Part shown: positions 27,724 to 38,038 of the stretch, one piece after another
Position numbering within the stretch: position 1 is the stretch's first letter
How the letters are laid out: every line of letters starts with the position of its first letter
Assembly: GCA_009599575.1 (NCBI GenBank)
Contig: VWND01000004.1
Location: forward strand, 302,001 to 366,000
Length of the DNA: 64,000 nt
Reading direction: 5' to 3'
Source: Blumeriella jaapii
Taxonomy: Eukaryota; Ascomycota; Leotiomycetes; Helotiales; Drepanopezizaceae
Position numbers and translations under genes: made by a program
The notes under the pieces: generated by a model
Databases searched by the model: none
What the model saw: only the letters and a program-made list of their open reading frames with translations
Told to the model about the DNA's origin: nothing

Positions 27724-28419
27724 TCAGAACCATCCCTCGCCCTCCTCCAACTTGTCCACTCTCTCTCCGTGCTTCGAACGACGCCGACACCCTTGATTCT
27801 TCTCAGCTTCCCCTGCCTGCCCTCGCTTACCAGACTCCCGAGCCCCTTCACCACTCCCGGTCTCTCTCCGCCTGCTTTGCGGTCCTCGATGCCTCCGATT
27901 GTCTCGGAGCTTGTTCTCAACTCTCGCTTCCACAAGCCCTTCATCGCCCGACCCCTGATCATCGCCGCTCCGTCCCCGACCGCCCAGGTAGCCTTCCCTA
28001 TCCTCTCTCAGTCCACCCCCATACGACACGTGCGGCTCACTCCCTCTGTATCCACGCCGTGTCTTCTCCTCCACGTGATAGCCAAAAGGGTTACCCCCTC
28101 GTCGTCCTCGGCCTCCGCGACCATCCTCTTCGCGAGGCCGAGATCCTCTCCCCTCATTTCTGTCTTCGCCGTCGTCGTGGTGGAACGTGAGACCGGCTTG
28201 GGGCTGATCCCCGCGCTTTTGGAAGGCGGCAGTGACGGCGTTTGCTAGGGTGGGGATGGCGGCTTTGAGCATTCTTTCTCTTAACGATGTATCTTGGTTC
28301 TTGCTATGCGTGGGAGCATTACGGTTGTGGTTTTCTGCTTTCTCTGCTCTTTCTGCCCTTTCCGCGGCGTTCTCTAGAGCTTCTCCAACCCTCTCTGCGA
28401 TCTTGTGTCTGCGTGGCAT
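27724..28419 (-). CDS. Charged disordered protein with coiled N-terminus, function unknown
   Basis: Single exon, 231 residues from ATG 28419 (MPRRHKIAERV). Residues about 5-30 form a Glu/Ala/Arg-rich helix (GEALENAAERAERAEKAE). Residues about 43-62 hold TSLRERMLKAAIPTLANAVT, which resembles the repeated motif of the adjacent minus-strand gene. The rest is Arg/Gly/Glu/Asp-rich with RGG-like stretches and probably disordered. No signal peptide, membrane segment or known domain. Alternatives: a spurious long frame, or an RNA-binding low-complexity protein. The helical start and the shared motif favour a real gene. Confidence 0.5.
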   Translation of the reverse strand: MPRRHKIAERVGEALENAAERAERAEKAENHNRNAPTHSKNQDTSLRERMLKAAIPTLANAVTAAFQKRGDQPQAGLTFHHDDGEDRNEGRGSRPREEDGRGGRGRRGGNPFGYHVEEKTRRGYRGSEPHVSYGGGLREDREGYLGGRGRSGDDQGSGDEGLVEARVENKLRDNRRHRGPQSRRRETGSGEGARESGKRGQAGEAEKNQGCRRRSKHGERVDKLEEGEGWF

Positions 28420-28872
28420 TCTCTGGTTGGGCCGAGTCAGGAGTTGGCTTTGCAGAAGATGGAGACCCAAAAGAGGTTGGAGGTTAGAAAGCCATAAGAT
28501 GAAAGAGGTTAGAGGTTAGAAAGCCATAGGATGATGAATCAAGGTCCGCGTAGGGATGAGAGAAATCAAGTGTTCGACATCTCCATTCAGGTGGAATCCT
28601 ACCCCCTGAGTCTTTCATGTAAACGACGAATCTCGATGACTCGCAAGCGCGAGTAAAGCCGGGCCAGCACGCCGTCGTATCGCCAGTGCCCGAGATGCTC
28701 GGAGCTGTCACAGCGGGCTGAAGTCGCAGTCAGAGATCCGCGACTTCATCACGCTCCATACCTAGGTAGGTAGGTAACTTGCACCTCCTCCGCATCGGGC
28801 TCTCCCTCCAAGCTCCCTGACAGTCACTCAACCTTCTCCCCCTCTCCCACTCCACTTGCCTGCCCCCAAAAC
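28420..28872. other. Short intergenic gap between two minus-strand genes
   Basis: Contains a short duplicated tract AGGTTAGAAAGCCATA (28,481-28,530). No gene seen. Confidence 0.5.
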
Positions 28873-29409
28873 TCATTTCCGATGCTTCCTACGCCCACCA
28901 TGATGCGGTTTCCCAAACACACCCCCGGGATTGTGATTCACAAAGCCATAATAATCCCCATTCGACCCAGCCCCAGGTGTACCATGGGCCCATCCTCCTC
29001 CTCCTCCTCCTCCTCCTCCTCCGTGGCCATGTCCGTAGCCATGTCCATGTCCATGTCCATGGCCAGAGTGCCCCATATGGGCGCTATGCTGCTGTGCATG
29101 CATCTGACATTGCGGCCCTCCACTCGCAAGTCCCTGACCTGGTTGCCTCCCAGAAGCAGCCAACACCTCCATCACTTTCGGTTTCGCGGCCGCGAGGATC
29201 TTGTCCGCCACCGACTCTTTCTTGTGCGGTCCGGGCCCGGCAGCGTGGTGGCTGGGCCCGGCAAGCATGTTCATCACCTTCGGCTTGGCGGCGGCGAGGA
29301 TCTTGTCTCTCACGGAGCCCTTCTTTGGGGGCCCGGCTCTGCTGCTGCTGTGGTCGGGGTCGAGGAACGACATTGCTGTGATGGGCTTTTCTTTGGGAGC
29401 CGGATTCAT
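28873..29409 (-). CDS. His/Gly-rich protein with a duplicated motif, function unknown
   Basis: 178 residues from ATG 29409; in-frame codons upstream are possible. The N-terminal third has two copies of a motif: KKGSVRDKILAAAKPKV and KKESVADKILAAAKPKV, spaced about 30 residues apart. The C-terminal half is very rich in His and Gly (GHGHGHGHGYGHGHGG, a Gly run), then ends with a basic HHGGRRKHRK. The His-rich part could bind metal; this is inference only. No signal or membrane segment. The gene lies on the same strand as the 27724-28419 gene, which carries a diverged copy of the motif, so the two may be old relatives. Confidence 0.55.
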   Translation of the reverse strand: MNPAPKEKPITAMSFLDPDHSSSRAGPPKKGSVRDKILAAAKPKVMNMLAGPSHHAAGPGPHKKESVADKILAAAKPKVMEVLAASGRQPGQGLASGGPQCQMHAQQHSAHMGHSGHGHGHGHGYGHGHGGGGGGGGGGWAHGTPGAGSNGDYYGFVNHNPGGVFGKPHHGGRRKHRK

Positions 29410-31319
29410 GCGATTTGGCGAGGAGGAGAGGAGAGGAGAGGAGAGGAGAGCGCGATAGGAGAAGCACGGGTCGTCAAACTTAAAGTCGGAGTGACCAGAG
29501 ACGGTGGTGGGTACAAGAGGAATGATCTGGTTACCACCCGAGATTGATAGGATTCGCAAGGGCACAGAACACTGTAAGTGAATAGATATCACTTGATGGG
29601 CCTTTCAACCATTGTGGCGAAGCAACGGGAAACGACAAGATTTGGATTCGTGCTGAGTAGGTAGGCTATGCTCACAACACCGATTTCCCATCCCTGAGCT
29701 CGCTCGTATCCTAAATATATCGATCATGACAACACATTCCTGGAGAAGCGATACACACTACTTCGACTGCACGTTGAGCCATCGTGACCTCGGGCTAGAG
29801 GAGGCAAAAAAAAAAACACAAAAAAAACTCACATGGGACCCATCGCAATGAATCTATCCGTGACAGCCTGCCTGCGAACAGTTCAGACAGCCTGAACCAT
29901 GTGAGCATGACTGTAACTGTAGCGGGGAAAGCGATCACACTGAATCCAGGACCGCGCTTCTTGGCCGCGACTTCGATGGTGGCTTCATCCTGGCGGGAAG
30001 TCAGGCAAAATCCTTGTGATGAAAGGGAAACGTAGAAGGGATGATGACTGACCCTTTGCTCTATGTGAGTCTGTGGGCAAGGCGAGTACACGGCTCACGG
30101 GGACAGAGAAAAAGGCGCATGGTCCAGAATCGTGCGTCTGGAGTGTCGATACTGCTTGGAAACTTAGCAGCGATTCAAAACCGACACTCGAGGAATTTTG
30201 AACGCAGGCTTATAAGCGCCAAGTCACCCAGAGAGCATCTTTTGGATTGGAAACGTGACTCTGGCGTGGCGAGCGGTTGGTTTGGTGCCACAGTGAGAGG
30301 GTGGTGGGTAGCAGAAGTCTTAGAGTGATACCGAGGATGCCTGGTTCACTAGAATGCGCATCCTGACTCGGTCGTCGCGTTGGAGAGGAATATGATATTG
30401 GCGTGTATAAAACATCGGTAACGGCATTCAGGCCCGATTGAAGCTAACGCTGCTTGGGGAAACGATTCGTGTTTGTATATTTTTAAGCTTTGCCGATGTT
30501 GTTTACTTCCGTCACCTCGATTCCTAAGGTACCTAGATTCTTTGGGCTGAAATTGTGGAATTCCGGATCTGCTCATTCATCATTTACCAGAACCACGCGG
30601 AACGTTAAGAGATTGTAACTCGTCTCCCAATCTCCTTTTATAAACTCATAAATCAAAATGCTCAGATGCCGGACAGACATTGCGCTTAATTGTTGATCTC
30701 AAATAATGAGACAAGGACACTGCTTTTCGTGAGAGGAAAGCTGTCCAGTGATCGTTGACTACCTACCCGCTAAACAGACAGCTCAAGCGCCTCAACACCA
30801 ACTCGGAGTTCTTCAAACAGAGTATTCAAGACCGCGATGAAGGCTTTGGGCTCAAAGAACCCGACCAGCATCTCGATCTTCAACGTTGTTCTAAGAAGGC
30901 GAAATTGATTTCACAGCCCCAGCTACCTTCAAAGAATAGTTCCAGAATCAAAATCTTTAGCCTCGTGTGCTCTGAAAAAAAAGAGATGATTCAATTGCAT
31001 TTCCTCGCTTCCCCCTCGCCGCAACGTACACGTCTTAGCCCAAAGCGACATAGATATCCTGCCTCCAGAAACCTAGCATCCAAGAGCCTCTCTGCTCACC
31101 ACACCAGCAGTCTCAAACGCCTCCAGCCCAGGCCCATCCTTCCAACCTCTCCAGGCCCAGCCAACTGTAGACAGGCAGGCTACTCTGCAGACGTATCTAG
31201 CGCCTCCATAACCACAACGAAAACCACAACCAGAAACACCATCACAGTCCATTCCCTCTCCCCCAAGGACTCCCCCCATCCCCATCCCCACGCCCCAACG
31301 CGCTCCTCCAACAGCACAA
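29410..31319. other. Intergenic, 1.9 kb, no supported gene
   Basis: A short GGAGA run near 29,424-29,450, A-rich tracts near 29,806-29,827, and a plus-strand low-complexity frame (30,755-31,438) that overlaps the 3' end of the polyglutamine gene and looks like its shadow. Confidence 0.45.
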
Positions 31320-31893
31320 TCACAAACCGCCATCCTTCCCATTCCCCTTCCCATTCCCCTTCCCCTTCCCATCCCCATTCCCCAGCCCCACGACTCCTCT
31401 CGCCTTCAGCCCATTCAAAACCGGATCTCCATCAATGACCGCCATCAGCCTCTCGTCATCCAAGCTATCCAAGCCCGACGTCTCCTGCAAGATCTCGATA
31501 AAGCTAGCACCGTGCCATCAGCCAGCCCGCCCGTCGCTCTCTCGGGGCGCAGATGGGGGGGGGGGAAGGGGGCGCTCACCGCGCGGACAGAGGATCGCCG
31601 CCGTATTTGTGCTCCAGGACTCCCATGTCGATAGCTAGCCGGTCGAGTTCGGCCTGGAGCATCCGGTCGAGCGCGTTGGGGCGCGGCTGGAGGCCCTGGC
31701 CGCGGGGGATGCGGCGTCCTCGAGGAGGGGGCGGGGGCGGGGGCGAGGCGCCTTCTTGTTGTTGTTGCTGTTGCTCTTGCTGTTGCTGTTGCTGCTGCTG
31801 CTGTTGCTGCTGTTGCTGCTGTTGCTGCTCTTGCTGCTCTTGCTGCTGTTGCTGCTGCAGCAGTTGCAGTCGCTCGCCCAAGGACACCATCAT
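31320..31893 (-). CDS. Polyglutamine protein, function unknown
   Basis: Two exons (31580-31893 and 31320-31503) give 165 residues. The 76-base intron has a GTGAGC donor and a GTGCTAG acceptor, and the codon phase matches across it. After MMVSLGERLQLL comes a Gln tract of about 35 residues with a few Glu, then a Pro run (PPPPPPP). An ordered part spanning the splice follows: NALDRMLQAELDRLAIDMGV, LEHKYGGDPLSAR, FIEILQETSGLDSLDDERLM, DPVLNGLKARG. It ends in a Gly/Lys/Asn repeat tail. No family is recognised. The Glu codons within the Gln tract, and an ordered segment continuing across the intron, argue that this is a translated gene and not a bare CAG repeat. Confidence 0.6.
31755..31868. repeat. 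CAG/CTG trinucleotide repeat
   Basis: Mixed TGT/TGC (CAA/CAG on the coding strand) run encoding the Gln tract of the minus-strand gene. Confidence 0.9.
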
Positions 31894-32570
31894 AAAGAAC
31901 ACCACTCCCTCACTCCCTCACTATATCCACTCCGTGCCCACTTAGTGAAGTGGCTAGGTACCGATCAGATAGCGATGAAGTCCCGCCGATAGAATAGATA
32001 CCTAAGGTAGATAGTCCTCTCTCTACCTCACCTCACCTCAACTTTGTGTTCGTCGTTCTCGCGATGATGAAGAAGACAGCGAGAGCGAGCGATGCTGACG
32101 CCGCCTCGCCTCGGCTCGCTTATCCAGACTTAGGTACTTATCCAGCCCAACCGTCAACAAAGAAAAGACTCCAGACCTGGTTCGATCCGCATGCGTCCAT
32201 CCGCCCGTCCGACAGAGCACGTTTCTTTGTCCAGCCCAGCCCAGCCCAGCCCAGCCCTGTCCCACGCCCACTGGAAGCAGCGCGCCGATCGGCCACATGC
32301 CACCTGCGATTGTGTTCCTGTGGAATGCGTGCGATAGAGAGAGAGAGAAAGATGGGATGTTCCCCACGCGGAAGAGCGCGCTCCTTCCTGCCTCTAGCGT
32401 AGCGAGACGTGGCATGAGCGAGGGCAGAGGAAATGCAAACCACGAGCACTGGAGAGAAAGGCCGAGAAACGAGGCGAGGCGAGGCGAGGCGAGGCTCCGG
32501 TGGGATCGCGAACAAGCAAGCCTCTGCGCGCCATTCTGTGGTCTTGGGATGCTTGGTGATTGATTTCTTT
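31894..32570. other. Intergenic, no supported gene
   Basis: Holds short CCTCA, CAGCC and GAGGC repeats (about 32,024-32,040, 32,232-32,256, 32,472-32,495). It is the likely promoter side of the polyglutamine gene. Confidence 0.5.
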
Positions 32571-33156
32571 TTAAACGCGTTTTTGTTAAGCGAAATAGCT
32601 TCGCCTGATTGATTATCTACTTTTCAATATATATTAAAACGGAGAAAAGAAACAAGCTATTATAAATCTATATTTTACAACTGACAACTGACAACTGACA
32701 ACTGACAACTGACAACTGACAACTGACAACTAACAACTGACAACTGACAATCCATAATTCAAGCTGCTTAATAATTGATTCCCTTTGGAACGCTTTTTTT
32801 GTTAAGGTAAATAGCTTCGCTTGACTGACTGATTATTTTCTAATTTATATTAAAACGAAGAAAATAAAAAAGCTATTATAAACCTATAACTGACAACTGA
32901 CAACTGACAACTGACAACTGACAACTGACAACTGACAACTGACAACTGACAATTGACAACTGACAATTGACAACTGACAACTGACAACTGACAACCCATA
33001 ATTCAAGCTGCTTATAATTGCTTTTTTTTTAAAAGCTTTCTTGTTAAGCGAAATAGCTTCGCCTAACTGACTACCTACTTTCTAATTTATGTCAAGATGG
33101 GGAAAATAAAAAAAAAAACCATTATAAACCCATAACTGACAGCTGACAACTGACAA
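32571..33156. repeat. Three-copy higher-order repeat of AT-rich module plus (CAACTGA)n
   Basis: Each unit is about 140-230 bases: a TTTTTGTTAAGC lead, an inverted repeat GCGAAATAGCTTCGC (degraded in copy 2), an AT-rich part with CTATTATAAA, then a tandem array of the heptamer CAACTGA, ending in CATAATTCAAGCTGCTTA in copies 1 and 2. Copies start near 32,571, 32,786 and 33,030; the third has a short heptamer array and runs into a C tract. Confidence 0.85.
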
Positions 33157-33480
33157 CCCCCCCCCCCCCCCCCCCGCCCCAAAGATGCCTCCTCCCCACA
33201 CCCACACCCACACCCACCACCCCCCCTCTCTCTCTCCACCCCAACTAACCAAAGCCCACCAACCCACCCACCCACCTCCCCAAACACCTACCTCATCTCC
33301 CAACCCACCATGCTAGCTCGGCCTTCTCCTCCTCACCCACCTCCTCACCCTCCTCCTCAGCCTCCTCCTCTCCCCCCACCACCAGCACCAGCAGCAGCAG
33401 CAGCAGCAGCACAACCGAACTCCCCCCTCCCACCCTCGCTCCCGGCCCCCGCCATGCGCGGCTTCGGAAGAGGGCGAGAG
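33157..33480. repeat. 19-base C run and CT/CA-rich low-complexity DNA
   Basis: C run 33,157-33,175, then CCCACA/CCACC and CCTCCTCA tracts up to about 33,420. Pro- or Val/Trp-rich frames here are composition artefacts. Confidence 0.8.
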
Positions 33481-33523
33481 AGGGATGAAGAGAAGTGGGA
33501 TGAATGAGACGAGAGGGGATGAG

Positions 33524-34330
33524 AAGCCGACGGGATTCGAAAGTGGGCTTTGGCGGTCTTCCAGCTCTTTCTTTTTTGACTGCGGGCGGAATGGGGCGAA
33601 GGAAAGTCTGAAGCTTGATCGATATAATGCTAAGGGTTGTGAGCGGCGTTTGTGGCATGCCGGGCTATAAAAAAGGGCGGGTAAAAAGATAAAAAGCTTG
33701 CTTATAGGAAAGAGGAGAAATCGATAGGCCTTTGCGCTTTTGCTAGCACTTTTGGTATACCGGGCGCCCGGGGCGCGAGAGGGGATGAATGAGACGAGAG
33801 GGGATGAATGAGACGAGAGGGGAAAAGGCCGACGGGATTCGAAAGTGGGCTTTGGCGGTCTTCCAGCTCTTTTTTGACTTTTTTGCGGGCGGGAGAAAAA
33901 AGGTGTTTGGGGCATGGTCGATGTGGTGCTGGGGATAGTGGGCGGTGTTTGTGGCATGCCGGGCTGTGGGGGGGACGGGTATGGAGGATGAGAGGCTTGC
34001 TCATAGGGAGGAAGAGAGATAGATAGGCCTTCTCGCCTTTGCTGGTACTCTGGGTATACCGAGCGCCCAGGCGCCGAGGGCGGGCGCGAGAGAGGATGAA
34101 GTGAGAGGGGAAAAGGCCGACGGGATTCGAAAATGGGCTTTGGCGGTTTTCCAGCTCTTTCTTTCTTGACTGCGGGCGGGATAGGATGGGGGGGTCTGGA
34201 GCATGGTCGATGTGGTGCTGGGGATTGTAGGGGGCGTTTGTGGCATGCCGGGCTGTGGGGGGGTATGGAGGATGAGAGGCTTGCTCACAGGGAGGAGGAG
34301 AGATAGATAGGCCTTCGAAGCTGAGATCTC
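33524..34330. repeat. Three tandem copies of a ~290-300 bp unit
   Basis: Each copy contains CCGACGGGATTCGAAAGTGG, a GGCTTTGGCGGT.TTCCAGCTC segment, a GTTTGTGGCATGCCGGGCT segment, and an AGATAGATAGGCCTT-like end. Copies begin near 33,524, 33,826 and 34,115 and differ by substitutions and small indels. Long minus-strand frames through them repeat with the DNA and are probably not genes. Confidence 0.85.
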
Positions 34331-34564
34331 GATGGGAGGGAAGGAGGACCGGGGGGGGCAGGGGAGGATGATGTGAGTATGACATGGATGGCTCTATGCG
34401 TTTGCTTCCAAGAAGGTACGGTGAGAACTGAACACAGACAGCATGGCGTGCAAGCGTCGACCATCTCCCGTTAACTTCGCCGTTCCGAAAACGCCGTGCC
34501 TTGTCGTCCTTCCAGAGCCGACTCCGCGAAACGCCGTATCCCGTGCCGTCCAAGAGAATGGGAG

Positions 34565-37500
34565 CTACCAAGCAGCAGCATCACGATCAAAACGCACCAG
34601 TTCCTTGCCCGCGTCCTCGACATCCTTTTTGGCCTTCATTCGCATGTAAAAGATCGGACAGTCCTTGCTCGAACAGATCACCTCGCAATGCATGCTACCC
34701 TGGCATCGCTGACACTGCGTCCACAGGCGCCCAAACCGGACTTCCAAGTCGCTCACTTTGCTCAGGGTCTTCTGATACAGCTCGCTCACCCGCGGCGCGC
34801 AGTCGGAGCATACAGCGCCCCCAATCTCCTCTTTGCCCACCAGAGGTTTCTTGCAGCCCATACAAGTGAACGTTTTCTTTGCGAACTTCATGAGACCGCC
34901 GATGGAAGGGGCTGCAACGGAGATGGACCGCGTGTGGTCGCCGGCGAGCAAACTGTTCGCTTTGGTCTCGCCCAGAATCGGCTCGAAGATTCGACCCAGA
35001 GGTTTGGCGAGCTGATTATCAAGGTAATACTTCGTATCGATGGGAATGTTGTTTTCGAGGACGAAGATGGGATCTTCAGAGCGTTCGAAGTTCTTGGCGC
35101 CCGCGGAGCCTTTGATGATCACGTAGGCCACTCGGTCCCCGAGATTAGGAGCCGAGCCTGCATCGCGCTTCCTCATCCGCTCTGCGAGTTCCACGTGTGC
35201 TTGTTTGGCGGTGTAGTCGGCCTTTGCTAGAGCCTTGGTGATCACGAGTTTTGACATGTCGATTTTGTTTTGGAGGAGGTCTGAGATCGTGTCTTTGACA
35301 TAGCTGCATCTCGTTAGTGACGATCTGAATCTGGTTGGGAGGCACTTGCTCTTGAGCCCCCTGTACATCTCGGTCGATCAAGATCATGCGCAGCACCGTC
35401 TCAATAACATTCTGCACCAAGCGACAGTTGTCTCGTCGGACCGTCTCAATGCCTTTGGTATCCATCTTGTCGTATTTCTCGGGTTTCGTCCAATAAAGAC
35501 CAGCGTAACGCTTCTTGTTGATCAGAAGGTAAGGGTAGTAGACCTTCTCGAATTCAAGCTTGATGGGCTTGATGAATTTAGATGAGACGTATGCTGCTGC
35601 CTCTTCTCCAAGCTTCATCGTCTCTGCGAGATCTTTGCATCCAAATTTGACCATCACCGAATCAGTATCGCCATAAATGACCTGGGCATCGTGGCTGTAG
35701 CCATTGGCGATGCTGTACTTCTTTTCGACCTCCTCCTTCGTCTTCTCAATCATTTGTCGACCGTAACTCGTAGTACTACTGGCAATGGCAAGACAAGGAA
35801 GTTTTCCCACCGTTGCGCCCGTGAGACCGTAAACACTGTTGGCACTGACCTTGAGAGCCAACTGCCGACCGTTGAGCACAGCCTTCTTGAACGGGTCGGT
35901 TTCGATTGCTAGTTCTCGCTTGGCTTGTTTACGCGCGGTCAACAGCTCTTCCAGAATTTGAGCGAGCAGACCTTTGCGCTGCTTCGTCGTGCAAAACATG
36001 TCATTATTTGGCGTGACAATGTAGTCTTCGTCCTTCACCAAGCCTAGCTTTTCGATGGCAGCTTTGTTGAGTAACGTGGTGTAGCACAAGTTGTGTGCTT
36101 GCATAATACTGGGGTATAGAGAGGCAAAATCGAGGGTGGCAATCGGGACATCGTAGTAACCTCTGGTTGGTTCAATGACGGTGGCTCCTTCGTATTGCTC
36201 ACTCGAAGCTTCGGTCCGAAGGTTGGGAATGACCAGCTTCTGTTCCAGCGCCTTTCGGAAGATCTGACTGACGAATTTGACTTGCTGACCGCGAGAGAGG
36301 AGATAGTTGAAGGGAACGCCCGTGACTCTTGCCATCTCTGTGTAGTTTTCCAGACACGACAACTTGTCCATGAGTCGCTGGGGCAGATACGCATCCTTCA
36401 GACAGTATACGGCGAGACGCCGTCTGGACTCTGGAGTGCCGTTGAACAATTCCGTAATCATGGTGTGGTGGACGTCTTCTTTCTGTTCTCCGAGAAACTG
36501 AGCGCACACCGAATTGAGAGTGTAACTTCTCAGTTGGTGATCCCTCTGCACGAGCTGTAGCAGATCGAGTTGCAGTCGACCGTTCGTGTTTGTTGCTTTC
36601 GTATCCCGGTTCCCCATCTGCTTGCTGGAGAAGTTCGTGTCCTTCGCAGCAGACCTCACACTGTTCAACCGGGTCCACTTGTCGAAATCCTCGACCTTCA
36701 AATGCCTCGCCCGGTCAAGTAGATAAGGAAAATCAAAGTTGCAGATGTTGTAGCCAATTATGATGTCTGGATCCACCTCGTCCATAAAATCTCGCCATTT
36801 TTTCAACATCTTCTCCTCGCTGCTGAACTCGAACAGTTGTGTGTTCACGATCGAACTTGTGTTGTCTAAACAGAAGACATTCCGTACAAAAGGCTTCTTC
36901 TCTCCGTATCTCGTCACAACGTTGGCAATTTGGATGACAGGGTCCTGATTGGCCTCCGGGAAGATACCCTTGCGACCGGCGCATTCGATATCGAAAGATA
37001 GAATCCGGAGCGGTGCCATCTTGGCCCATTCTTTCTCTGGCTTATGTGCTATCAGATCTCGGTATGAGACGTGTGCCTCGATCTGACAGTTTGAATGTCG
37101 CTCATGGTGAGGAATCATGGTGTAGCTGCTTGCAGCCACTTCGACCCATGACATACCCACGATCTGCCGCAGTTAGGAATTGCTGGAATCTCGGGGGGGG
37201 GGGGGGGGGGGCGGAACTACCTTGCAGTCAATCATGAAGCGCAGAACGTATGGGATACTGTCAAAGGTCAAGATGCCCCCATCTGCGCTCCCCTTCCACA
37301 TGCCCTTGTAGTTGGCGAACCCTCCCTCGATCGTGCTCCGGACTTTGTTGATGAACTTCGGATCGGTGACTGTGATCTTGATGTAGGGGTTTTGCTGATT
37401 ACCCTGGAAGCCGTAGAGGTTCTCTCGGAGGACAATCTGCACGGCATGGATCGCCGGCTGATGTTGCGCAAGCTGGCTGTCCAGATACGCCTTGAAACCG

Positions 37501-38038
37501 TCGCATTCGCGCTGCGTGAAGTTGACTGGAGCTGCCACGTAAAGATAATGGAGGAAGTCGGTGACATGCAGCATGACAGAGTGGCCGGCCTATGGATCTC
37601 GGTCAGTCAGAGACCGACTCGAACGCTCGACATGCTTGCCTCCGTCACGCCAAAGAGCTTGACCGTCGCACTCCCACCATGTAAGGTTCCTTCCTCACAC
37701 TCAATCTGCTGGAAGATGAGGTTTTCCTGGCCCTCTTTGAAGTCTGCCAGACTCGGCCTCGCCCATTGCTGATCCGTCTCGGAGTTGTTCTTCTTCAACC
37801 CGGCCATGTCCTGCGTCATCTTCTCCAGCACTTCCGACTCGAAGTGACTGGGTTGACTCGAGCCCAGCTTGCCCTTGTACCCATTCTGGGAGCTCTTGAA
37901 TCTGGCCGCCGGCGACGACGTGGGTTCTGTCGGTTCGAGTTTGCGCTTCTTTGCGGATGCAGGAGAGGAAGGGATATTTCGTCGGGTGCTGGCCGTGTCA
38001 CCTAGGATCCGCTTCTGGGGCAGTCTTGAAGGGGCCAT
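34565..38038 (-). CDS. POL3: DNA polymerase delta catalytic subunit
   Basis: Four exons (37640-38038, 37221-37589, 35350-37163, 34565-35303) encode 1,106 residues, the normal family length. This B-family enzyme is the lagging-strand replicase and works with PCNA. N to C: a basic nuclear-localisation stretch (KKRK), an N-terminal domain, exonuclease motif I (SFDIECAG, Asp and Glu near 314/316), the [11 protein letters not shown] exonuclease segment, polymerase motif A ([18 protein letters not shown]), motif B ([12 protein letters not shown]), motif C (YGDTDSVM), then the C-terminal CysA site (CMGCK...CSDC) and CysB iron-sulfur site (CQRCQ...C...C). Introns 1 and 3 appear to use GC-AG borders (GAG/GCAAGC and AAGA/GCAAGT). 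Intron 2 is GT-AG and holds a 19-base homopolymer. No active-site residue is missing. Confidence 0.97.
35304..35349 (-). other. GC-AG intron 3 of POL3 (46 bases)
   Basis: Donor GCAAGT, a perfect CTAAC branch motif and a GATGCAG acceptor. The only in-phase GT donor alternative breaks the conserved YVKDTIS reading after the junction. Confidence 0.85.
37590..37639 (-). other. GC-AG intron 1 of POL3 (50 bases)
   Basis: Exon ends GTGACGGAG, donor GCAAGC, branch-like CTGAC, acceptor CCATAG, giving [15 protein letters not shown], the expected family continuity. Confidence 0.82.

Noticed and set aside
31073..31438. Gly/Met-rich and Pro/His-rich frames
   Set aside because: They overlap the Gly/Lys tail of the polyglutamine gene and reflect its GGGAAT-type repeat.
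32690..33000. CRISPR-like look of the CAACTGA arrays
   Set aside because: Seven-base units without spacers in a eukaryotic context; simple minisatellite.
33313..34571. Long minus-strand Pro/Ser/Arg frames
   Set aside because: They follow the ~300-bp tandem repeat; no ordered domain and no start context.
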